Below, in pieces: positions 5,933 to 12,080 of a stretch of 12,080 nucleotides of DNA (within the stretch, counting starts at the first letter, position 1; each line of letters begins with the position of its first letter). The stretch covers positions 1 to 12,080 of the forward strand of contig DNXU01000297.1 in the NCBI GenBank assembly GCA_003505715.1, written 5' to 3'. The position numbers and the translations under genes were made by a program. The stretch comes from Cyanobacteria bacterium UBA8803. Lineage in GTDB: Bacteria; Cyanobacteriota; Cyanobacteriia; Cyanobacteriales; Coleofasciculaceae. The notes below the pieces were generated by a model, which had not been told where the DNA came from, did not search any database, and was given only the letters and a program-made list of their open reading frames with translations.

Positions 5933-5953
5933 AGTTCATGGTTCATGGTTCAT
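5926..5953 (-). repeat. ATGAACN heptad ladder x4 ending in the lnt start codon
   Basis: Read on the minus strand, the units are ATGAACC (5953), ATGAACC (5946), ATGAACT (5939) and ATGAACA (5932), the last being codons 1-2 of lnt. The ATG at 5946 opens a 5-codon frame whose TGA (5931-5929) overlaps the lnt ATG by ATGA, and the ATG at 5953 likewise ends on the ATG at 5939. No Shine-Dalgarno sits between the array and the gene. The GH65 gene has the same arrangement. Confidence 0.85.
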
Positions 5954-6089
5954 AGCCTCTCCTTGAACTGCTGTGTTCCCTATTGAAGAGTTCGCCTTTC
6001 CCTCTAATTTAGTCGAGTAAATATTCCGGGCAATCCCTGCCAGGGGTGAAATAGTAGTTTAAGATTCTCACCTTGCTCCTAGCCAACCC

Positions 6090-6326
6090 ATGAACTTACG
6101 TGTGTGGCTAGTTACCGGTATGACCATTGCCATACCGCTAGCTTGCATTGCTCTGGTTGTATTCTTGATGAGCGATCGACCTCATGAATCCATGATGAGG
6201 AAAAAGCGCCCTCGGCCAGCGCGGCACCAGCCACAGCCATTGATTGTTAACCCAGTGCCTGTGGATTATAGCAAAGGTTTCATGTTTATAGTGTTCCGTA
6301 CTCCCCACTCTCCCACACTTAAATAA
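6090..6326 (+). CDS. Small single-span membrane protein, 78 aa, hypothetical
   Basis: A 78-residue frame with an N-terminal hydrophobic segment (about residues 5-27, beginning WLVTGMTIAIPLACIALVVF), then a basic Pro/Arg-rich linker (RKKRPRPARHQPQP) and a short tail. This would be an N-in or N-out single-pass peptide. C19 follows Pro-Leu-Ala, which is not a proper lipobox, so I do not call it a lipoprotein. The frame is divergent from lnt across a 157-base spacer. No Shine-Dalgarno precedes the ATG, and no family is recognised. The ordered hydrophobic-then-basic pattern favours a real small membrane protein, but it could be a chance frame. Confidence 0.42.
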   Translation: MNLRVWLVTGMTIAIPLACIALVVFLMSDRPHESMMRKKRPRPARHQPQPLIVNPVPVDYSKGFMFIVFRTPHSPTLK

Positions 6327-7474
6327 ACTTATATAAAGATTATGAGTGGTTTACCTTAATATAGGGCACAACTTTCTCGTTAAATCTGAGGAAATGCGTT
6401 CTTTCTTGTTATTATGTATTAAATCGTTAAGTTCAATATTTTTCCTCGATTAAATGTTGCTCTTTTGATACTTATCCCTTTAATATGGGGAGTTGCTAAA
6501 TCAAAAATTCCCAAACCCCTGTTGCTGGGTTACACCAATTGCCATTCTCTGTTGGAGCTATTTTGAAGACTCTGCGAAGAAGGTGCAAAGGGTAAGTTCA
6601 GTAGCATAGAATAGTTTTTCGAGGGTGCTTGGGCTAGAGGATCGTGTTAGGATGTGAGCGCGTTTATACAGCCAGCTCGGAAACGAGCGCAGTTTCGCGT
6701 GGCTCTATCTAATAAAATAGGGAGAAGAGAGTAGGGACAGGGGAAGAAAGAATTTTCATTCTTCCTTGTGAGCAGCAGCTCATGGTATCTAATATGCCTG
6801 GGATGTTGTCAAGCCAAGGTTAGGAAGACCAGATGCCTAAAGCCTTGCCGTAAGGCTACAGCCTCGATAAAAGGAATTCAAAGCCAGTATGAGAAGAGAG
6901 CATTGGGGAGTAAAGATTGGCTCGTTCCTCCCAGGGAGGGAGTAAGACAAAGGACTTAACTTTATATAAGTAAATGTATCTACCCTTGTTCCTAATAGGA
7001 ACTCCGTGGATAGCTTCTCCTGAAACCAGCTGTTGCTCAGGCAAAGGATACCCACTCTAAAAATCTAGACAAACCTAAATCACCAGACTAAACAGTGCTA
7101 TCTGCGATTTGAGGAAACGAAATCGTGCCTTCCACCATAAGTGCCCGAAGACTTAGTGCAACTCTTACTCATGAACTCACTAAGCACAGGAAAGTGTACT
7201 TTGTCACAAATCTAACCACTCAAAGGAACACTTCCCGAACTCGATCGCCAGTCAAGCCTGTAACTTTCTTACTCTGGTAGCGTTTGCAGACGCACAATCG
7301 CTCAAAAGCGCGGCACAGTGTCCCTGGCTAAATCAGAGTCGCTAGCTAAATCAGAAATAAAACAGCTAAGCTGCCTAATCCTGCTAGTTTAGCACAAATA
7401 AGTTCCCCAAGAAAGGCCAATAAATTATTGCCAATGTCTAATCCATTACCCCATGCGTCAGACAGGAAGTAGCC
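6327..7474. other. Long gene-free region upstream of sucrose synthase, rich in hairpins
   Basis: No convincing protein gene is present on either strand; the open frames here are short, have no ribosome sites and carry no recognisable motifs. What is visible is a run of short inverted repeats. The most elaborate is GCTCG-GAAA-CGAGC (6675-6688), a GNRA tetraloop hairpin nested in AGCCA (6670-6674) with TGGCT (6700-6704). Others are GGAAGAA/TTCTTCC (6742-6765), TGAGC-AGCA-GCTCA (6769-6782), AGCCTT/AAGGCT (6841-6857), CCTCCC-A-GGGAGG (6927-6939), GTTCCT-AAT-AGGAAC (6988-7002), CGATTT/AAATCG (7105-7125) and CTTAGTG/CACTAAG (7152-7184). TTGCTC (6457-6462) with TAATAT (6481-6486) is a weak promoter candidate. 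The region may hold a long leader, small RNAs or a decayed element. Confidence 0.45.
7327..7355. repeat. 11-bp direct repeat upstream of sucrose synthase
   Basis: GCTAAATCAGA occurs at 7327-7337 and 7345-7355, an 18-base period, about 120 bases before the sucrose synthase start. The palindrome CAGCTAAGCTG follows at about 7363-7373, and TTTAGC (7388-7393) could pair with the second GCTAAA. The spacing of nearly two helical turns would suit a regulator, but no known site was recognised. Confidence 0.35.
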
Positions 7475-9916
7475 ATGTGTGAACTATTACGAGCAGTTTT
7501 TGATATTGATGAAAAAGACGATCTGCACCAGTTGCTCGAACACTTACGTGCCGATGGAGGGCGGTACTTCCTAAGAAATCAAATCCTGCAAGCGTTTGAG
7601 GATTACTGCCACACCTACCAAAAGCCAGCTTACTTTTACCACGCCTCTGCTTTAGGCGAACTCATTCGCTACACCCATGAAATTATTTTGGACGAGGAGA
7701 GCGTTTGGTTTATTGTCCGGCCTAAAATTGCTTCTCAAGATGTCTGTCGTTTAGCAGCAGATCTTAGCAGTTTTGAGGCAATGCCAGTACAGGCACTACT
7801 AAGCTTGCGCGATCGCTTCGTTGCCAGCAACACTGCTGCTCCTCCCTACTTTGGTAATGTATTAGAAATTGACTTTCGTCCCTTTTATGCCTCCTCTCTC
7901 ACGATTCGCGATCCCAGAAATATTGGCAAAGGGATAGAGTTTCTCCACCGTTACCTATCACAGCAGCTCTTTACCGAGAGTAAGCGAGACAAAACTTGGC
8001 TTGAGGCTTTTCTAGACATTTTGGGGTCTTTAAAGTATAATCAAACACCACTACTGCTCAACGAGCAGATTCGTTCCACTACTGAGTTATCCAAACAAGT
8101 TAAACAAGCATTAGCCTTTGTTAGCCAGCGTCCCAGCGATGAGCCTTACGAAAATTTACGCTCAAAACTGCAAGTTTTAGGCTTTGAACCTGGTTGGGGT
8201 AATACAGCTAGTCGGGTGCGAGAAACCCTAGAATTGCTTGATCGCCTGATTGACTTGCCGGATCATGCTGTATTAGAAGCGTTTATTTCCCGCATTCCCC
8301 TAATTTTTCGCGTCGTCCTAGTTTCCGTCCATGGTTGGGTAGGTCAAGAGGATGTCTTAGGCCGCGCTCAGACTGCTGGCCAAGTTGTCTACGTCCTCGA
8401 TCAAGCTCGGAGTTTAGAAAAACAGCTCCAGGAAGATATTAAGTTGGCTGGGCTAGATTTAGTGGGCGTTCAGCCAAAGGTAATCGTTCTGACTCGCCTG
8501 ATTCCTAATAGCGAAGGAACGCTCTCCCACCAACGTCTCGAAAAAATCCAAGATACAGAAAACGCCTGGATTTTGCGAGTTCCTTTCCTCGAATTCAATC
8601 CCAAGGTTACTCAAAACTGGATTTCACGGTCGGAAATTTGGCCTTACCTGGAAACCTTTGCTCTAGAGGCAGAATCGGAATTGCTGGCAGAATTTCAGGG
8701 ACGCCCAGATCTGATCGTTGGCAACTATTCAGATGGCAATTTAGTCGCATTTTTACTAGCGAAACGATTAAAGGCAACCCAATGCAGTATTGCCCACGTT
8801 TTGGAAAAACCACGATATTTATTCAGTAGCTTGTACTGGCAAGACCTAGAAGATCAATACCACTTTTCGCTGCAATTCACCGCTGATTTGCTCGGCATGA
8901 ATGGAGCAGACTTCATTATTGCCAGCACTTATGAAGAAATTGTGGGCACCCCCGAACAGTTAGGGCAGTATGAGTCTTACAAATATTTCACCATGCCCCG
9001 TCTGTATCATGTCGTTGATGGCATAGATCTTTTTAGCGCTAAATTTAATGTGTTGCCGCCTGGGGTGAATGAAAGCGTGTTCTTTCCTTACACTCAGAAT
9101 CCAGACCTAAGAACGGAACGCGAGCAGGTTCAAGAATTACTCTTTACCCGTGAAGACCCCCAGATTGTTGGTTATCTGGAGGACACCACCAACCGACCGA
9201 TCTTGGCATTATCTCCTCTCATTCCCAGTAAGAATCTCACAGGTTTGGCAGAAGCATTTGGCAAAAACCAAGAATTGCAGGCAGCTTGCAACCTAATTCT
9301 GGTAACGGGCAAAGTTCGTTCAGAGAATCCGCGAGACCCAGAAGAAACCGGAGAAATCGAGAAGCTCCACCAGATTATTAACCAGTACAATCTTCAGGGG
9401 AAAATTCGCTGGCTAGGTCTGCGTCTCACCACACCCGAAATTGGCGAAGTTTACCGGGTAATTGCTGATTGTGGCGGTATTTACGTCCAACCCGCTCGCT
9501 TTGAAGCGTTCGGCCTAACAATCTTAGAAGCAATGATTTCTGGTTTGCCCACATTTGCCACCCAATTTGGTGGCCCCTCAGAAATCATTAAGGATGGCGA
9601 AAACGGATTTCACATTAATCCAACGGACTTGGAAGGAACAGCTCAGAAAATTATCCAATTTATTTCTCAATGCAACCAAGACCCTAAAGAGTGGCAAAAG
9701 ATATCAGAGCGTGGCATTAAGCTAGTTCGTGATAAATACAACTGGTCTAGCCACACCAAACACCTGCTAGGTTTGGCGAAAATGTACAGTTTCTGGAACT
9801 ACGGTTCTTTCAAAAACCGAGAAGCCCTGTTGCGCTATTTAGAAGCCTTATTCTATTTGTGCTACAAACCCAGAGCCGAACAGTTGTTACAGGAACACAT
9901 GCAGCGTAATAGCTAA
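7475..9916 (+). CDS. sus: Sucrose synthase (divergent, cyanobacterial type)
   Basis: Sucrose synthase reversibly converts sucrose plus NDP to fructose plus NDP-glucose in the cytosol. The 813-residue length matches the family (about 800). The N-terminal regulatory region (about 1-270) is followed by a GT-B fold. Visible landmarks are H286-G287 (VSVHGWVGQEDVLG), TAGQVVYVLDQARSLE (A301-G302-Q303), H441 in IAHVLEKPRYLFSS, K586 in SPLIPSKNLTGL, and the E-x7-E motif E677/E685 in RFEAFGLTILEAM. Two nucleotide-binding loops deviate: TAGQ replaces the usual TGGQ, and SPLIPSKN replaces the usual ARLDRVKN, losing its Arg. The start at 7475 has AGGAAG (7464-7469) five bases upstream. The gene precedes the GH65 gene by 47 bases. 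The order sus-GH65 suggests the susB type of Anabaena (from memory). A related GT4 activity is possible given the loop changes. Confidence 0.9.
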   Translation: MCELLRAVFDIDEKDDLHQLLEHLRADGGRYFLRNQILQAFEDYCHTYQKPAYFYHASALGELIRYTHEIILDEESVWFIVRPKIASQDVCRLAADLSSFEAMPVQALLSLRDRFVASNTAAPPYFGNVLEIDFRPFYASSLTIRDPRNIGKGIEFLHRYLSQQLFTESKRDKTWLEAFLDILGSLKYNQTPLLLNEQIRSTTELSKQVKQALAFVSQRPSDEPYENLRSKLQVLGFEPGWGNTASRVRETLELLDRLIDLPDHAVLEAFISRIPLIFRVVLVSVHGWVGQEDVLGRAQTAGQVVYVLDQARSLEKQLQEDIKLAGLDLVGVQPKVIVLTRLIPNSEGTLSHQRLEKIQDTENAWILRVPFLEFNPKVTQNWISRSEIWPYLETFALEAESELLAEFQGRPDLIVGNYSDGNLVAFLLAKRLKATQCSIAHVLEKPRYLFSSLYWQDLEDQYHFSLQFTADLLGMNGADFIIASTYEEIVGTPEQLGQYESYKYFTMPRLYHVVDGIDLFSAKFNVLPPGVNESVFFPYTQNPDLRTEREQVQELLFTREDPQIVGYLEDTTNRPILALSPLIPSKNLTGLAEAFGKNQELQAACNLILVTGKVRSENPRDPEETGEIEKLHQIINQYNLQGKIRWLGLRLTTPEIGEVYRVIADCGGIYVQPARFEAFGLTILEAMISGLPTFATQFGGPSEIIKDGENGFHINPTDLEGTAQKIIQFISQCNQDPKEWQKISERGIKLVRDKYNWSSHTKHLLGLAKMYSFWNYGSFKNREALLRYLEALFYLCYKPRAEQLLQEHMQRNS

Positions 9917-9928
9917 TAGCCAACTTCC

Positions 9929-9970
9929 ATGAACAATGAACAATGAACAATGAACAATAAACAATGAACA
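9929..9970 (+). repeat. ATGAACA heptad ladder x6 ending in the GH65 start codon
   Basis: There are six contiguous units starting at 9929, 9936, 9943, 9950, 9957 and 9964. All are ATGAACA except the fifth, ATAAACA. The last unit is the start of the GH65 gene. The ATG at 9950 opens a 5-codon frame whose TGA (9965-9967) overlaps the GH65 ATG (9964-9966). The array fills most of the 47-base spacer, leaving no Shine-Dalgarno. Confidence 0.92.
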
Positions 9971-12080
9971 AAGAGCAAAATTGCCATTTTACCTATACTG
10001 ACTGGTCTGTTATCGAGACCCAATTTACTCCGAATCAATTGCATCATAAAGAAACCGTTTTCACCATAGGAAACGGTTATCTAGGTACGCGGGGCAGCTT
10101 TGAGGAAGGCTATCCAGGAGCCATGAGTGCTACCTTACTCCAAGGCGTCTACGACGATGTTCCCATCGTGCATACTGAACTGGCAAACTGCCCAGATTGG
10201 CTGCCACTCGTGGTTACTGTCAATGGCGATCGCTTCCGCCTCGACCAAGGGGAAATTCTGAGCTACAGGCGTCAGCTTGACCTGCGCCGAGGTCTGCTCT
10301 CGCGAGATGTGCGCTGGCGCAGTCGCTCAGGCTATACGGTAGACATTCACTTAGAACGCTTTGCCAGCTTAGTCGATCAGCACGTACTGGTCGTTCGCTG
10401 CCAGGTGACGCCTTTGGATTTTGAGGGCACGATTGAAGTCCAGGCGAGCATCAATGGTTACCCAGACAACCAGGGCGTGATGCACTGGGAATGGATCAAC
10501 CAAGGTGAGACGACTTCAGATCAGAACGTTCACTCGACTTGGTTGCACCTGCGTACCCGCAACTCTGGCATCGAACTGGGCATGGCGACTCAGCTAACTG
10601 TATCGGATGCCAGTGCCTCCGTGCGCGTAACCGGATGTCAAGGTTACCCCAGTTTGGCAGCAACATGCCCCATTCAATCTGGACAAACGGTCACCTTAGA
10701 GAAGCTAGTAACCGTCTTCACCTCACGAGAAGTTGAGTTACCCGCTCAAGCAGCCCAAGACAAACTCAAAGAAATTGGCAGTTACACTAGCCTGCTGTTA
10801 GCTCAGGAAGAGGCTTGGGCTACACTGTGGCAAGGAAGTGATGTGATAATTGAGGGCGATATCAAAGCCCAACTGGCAATTCGCTATAACCTGTTTCAGG
10901 TACTTATCAGCGCGTCAGCTAATGATGATACCGTCAGCATCCCGGCCAAAACCCTATCGGGTTTTGCCTATCGCGGTCACGTCTTTTGGGATACGGAAAT
11001 TTTTATCCTGCCCTTCCTAATTTTCACCCAACCCGCTCTAGCACGGAATTTGCTGACCTACCGCTACCATACTCTCGAAGGAGCGCGGCGCAAAGCAAGA
11101 AACTCCGGCTACAAAGGAGCGATGTTTGCCTGGGAAAGCGCTGGTACAGGAGACGAAGTTACTCCCCGTTGGGTACCACCACCAGATGATAGCGGTGCGG
11201 AACTGGTGCGGATCTGGTGTGGCGATCGCGAACTTCACATTAATAGTGATGTAGCCTACGCAGTCTGGCAGTACTGGCAAGTGACTGGCGACGACGACTG
11301 GATGCGTGAGTATGGAGCTGAGATTGTTTTAGATACGGCAGTCTACTGGGGCAGTCGGGTCGAGTGGAATCCTAAGCAGGAATATTACGAGATCCGCGAA
11401 GTTATCGGCACGGATGAGTATCACGAACACGTCAGCAACAATGCTTTTACTAACCGACTAGTACAATGGCATCTGGAAAAGGCTTTAGCCGTGTTAGACT
11501 GGCTGCGCAGCCGCTATCCAGATCGGGCTGCTCAACTGGAGGAGAAACTTCAAGTCACCTTAGAACGACAAGCACGCTGGCGCGACATCATCAGCCATTT
11601 ATGGATTCCGTACAACCCGGAAACTGGGATCATCGAGCAGTGCGAGGGATTTTTCAAGCTTGAAGATATCAACCTAGCCGATTACGAGCCGAGAACTCGC
11701 TCGATGCAGGCGATCCTGGGCATTGAAGGAGCCAACAAGCGGCAGGTACTCAAGCAGCCTGATGTTTTAATGCTCCTGTATTTGCTGCGGGAGTCACCGG
11801 GAAGTTTTCAGGATCGACAAACCCTCAAAAAGAACTGGGACTATTATGCGCCCCGCACTGATATAACCTACGGTTCTTCCCTCGGCCCAGCCATTCACGC
11901 TGCTTTAGCCTCGTACCTCAATCAATCAGTAGAAGCCTACGAACGCTTTATGCAAGCAGCATTAGTAGATCTAGAAGATACGCGGGGTAACGCCAAGGAG
12001 GGAATTCACGCCGCCTCCGCTGGTGGAGTATGGCAGGCGATCGCTTTCGGCTTCGGCGGCGTTCGGACTAGTAACGGTTA
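9964..12080 (+). CDS. Glycoside hydrolase family 65 disaccharide phosphorylase, kojibiose-phosphorylase-like (3' end beyond window)
   Basis: GH65 enzymes phosphorolyse alpha-glucosides (maltose, trehalose, kojibiose, nigerose) with inversion to give beta-glucose 1-phosphate. The 705 visible codons cover the N-terminal beta-sandwich (about 1-270) and nearly all of the (alpha/alpha)6 barrel. Motifs: YRGHVFWDTEIF (Y336-F347), WESAGTGDEVTPRW, CGDRELHINSDVAYAVWQYW, and VIGTDEYHEHVSNNAFTN with the general acid E485. K597-Q598 and the Ser pair S638-S639 in YGSSLGP match phosphate-binding positions of characterised phosphorylases, which favours phosphorolysis over hydrolysis. The frame ends in GFGGVRTS at the window edge; the C-terminal domain, and possibly a fused or neighbouring beta-phosphoglucomutase, would follow. 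The ATG at 9964 is the first possible start, because TAA at 9958 closes the frame upstream. It is presumably an operon with sucrose synthase. The exact disaccharide is not readable from motifs. Confidence 0.93.
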   Translation, partial: MNKEQNCHFTYTDWSVIETQFTPNQLHHKETVFTIGNGYLGTRGSFEEGYPGAMSATLLQGVYDDVPIVHTELANCPDWLPLVVTVNGDRFRLDQGEILSYRRQLDLRRGLLSRDVRWRSRSGYTVDIHLERFASLVDQHVLVVRCQVTPLDFEGTIEVQASINGYPDNQGVMHWEWINQGETTSDQNVHSTWLHLRTRNSGIELGMATQLTVSDASASVRVTGCQGYPSLAATCPIQSGQTVTLEKLVTVFTSREVELPAQAAQDKLKEIGSYTSLLLAQEEAWATLWQGSDVIIEGDIKAQLAIRYNLFQVLISASANDDTVSIPAKTLSGFAYRGHVFWDTEIFILPFLIFTQPALARNLLTYRYHTLEGARRKARNSGYKGAMFAWESAGTGDEVTPRWVPPPDDSGAELVRIWCGDRELHINSDVAYAVWQYWQVTGDDDWMREYGAEIVLDTAVYWGSRVEWNPKQEYYEIREVIGTDEYHEHVSNNAFTNRLVQWHLEKALAVLDWLRSRYPDRAAQLEEKLQVTLERQARWRDIISHLWIPYNPETGIIEQCEGFFKLEDINLADYEPRTRSMQAILGIEGANKRQVLKQPDVLMLLYLLRESPGSFQDRQTLKKNWDYYAPRTDITYGSSLGPAIHAALASYLNQSVEAYERFMQAALVDLEDTRGNAKEGIHAASAGGVWQAIAFGFGGVRTSNG

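Larger units (their letters stand above)
2117..12044. repeat. HIP1 octamer sites (GCGATCGC), at least eight
   Basis: Exact copies start at 2117, 2672, 4469, 4958, 7809, 10226, 11222 and 12037. HIP1 is the over-represented palindrome of cyanobacterial chromosomes. All eight fall inside the amidase, lnt, sucrose synthase and GH65 genes, and none occurs in the pentapeptide genes or the spacers. This supports a cyanobacterial source and a resident, not recently acquired, origin of these genes. Confidence 0.85.

Noticed and set aside
6140..6149. Possible lipoprotein lipobox around C19 of the 78-residue protein
   Set aside because: The residues before the Cys are Pro-Leu-Ala, with Pro at -3 where Leu or a similar residue is required.
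6768..6959. 63-codon plus-strand frame (GTG start) and overlapping minus-strand frames in the sucrose synthase upstream region
   Set aside because: Composition is irregular with no domain or ribosome site, and the strands overlap each other; I also considered a group II intron or IS605 remnant but could not find a domain V or transposase motif.
7196..7210. NtcA-like or CRP-like operator at GTACTTTGTCACAAA
   Set aside because: GTA is not followed by TAC after eight bases, and TTTGTCACAAA lacks the TGTGA-N6-TCACA spacing; it is only a short palindrome.

Overview
The window looks like chromosomal DNA from a cyanobacterium, most likely a filamentous one. The evidence is at least eight copies of the HIP1 octamer GCGATCGC, several tandem heptanucleotide repeats in gene spacers, pentapeptide-repeat proteins that share a short RYAAGERNF-type N-terminus, and a sucrose synthase gene followed by a glycoside hydrolase family 65 (GH65) gene. 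I see no rRNA, tRNA, CRISPR array, transposase or phage gene.

Layout. Bases 19-1695 hold two neighbouring minus-strand paralogues for pentapeptide-repeat proteins. Bases 1696-2043 hold no convincing protein gene, but they contain a plus-strand Rho-independent terminator preceded by long-range complementary segments, so I call a candidate non-coding RNA there. A minus-strand nitrilase-superfamily amidase gene (2044-2856) follows. The 572-base spacer after it ends in a structured leader in front of a small plus-strand gene (3429-3653). That gene converges on a minus-strand gene for a small membrane protein (3706-4185). The minus-strand lnt gene for apolipoprotein N-acyltransferase is at 4256-5932, and a doubtful small plus-strand single-span membrane protein is at 6090-6326. 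Bases 6327-7474 are a 1.15-kb stretch with no recognisable gene but many short hairpins. The plus-strand sucrose-metabolism pair fills the rest: a divergent sucrose synthase (7475-9916) and, 47 bases later, a GH65 phosphorylase-type gene (from 9964) that runs off the window end.

How the parts work together. Sucrose synthase interconverts sucrose plus NDP with NDP-glucose plus fructose. The GH65 enzyme keeps the residues of inverting alpha-glucoside phosphorylases and would release or use beta-glucose 1-phosphate. Together they suggest a small cassette for turnover of sucrose or glucosyl-sucrose solutes. Lnt is an unrelated housekeeping enzyme of lipoprotein maturation, and the amidase probably does metabolite repair (deaminated glutathione).

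The most unusual signals are: ATGAACN heptad ladders that run into the start codons of both lnt and the GH65 gene and create 5-codon mini-ORFs ending in ATGA overlaps; the candidate structured RNA at about 1806-2019; substitutions in two nucleotide-binding loops of the sucrose synthase; and an in-frame 27-bp tandem duplication inside lnt.
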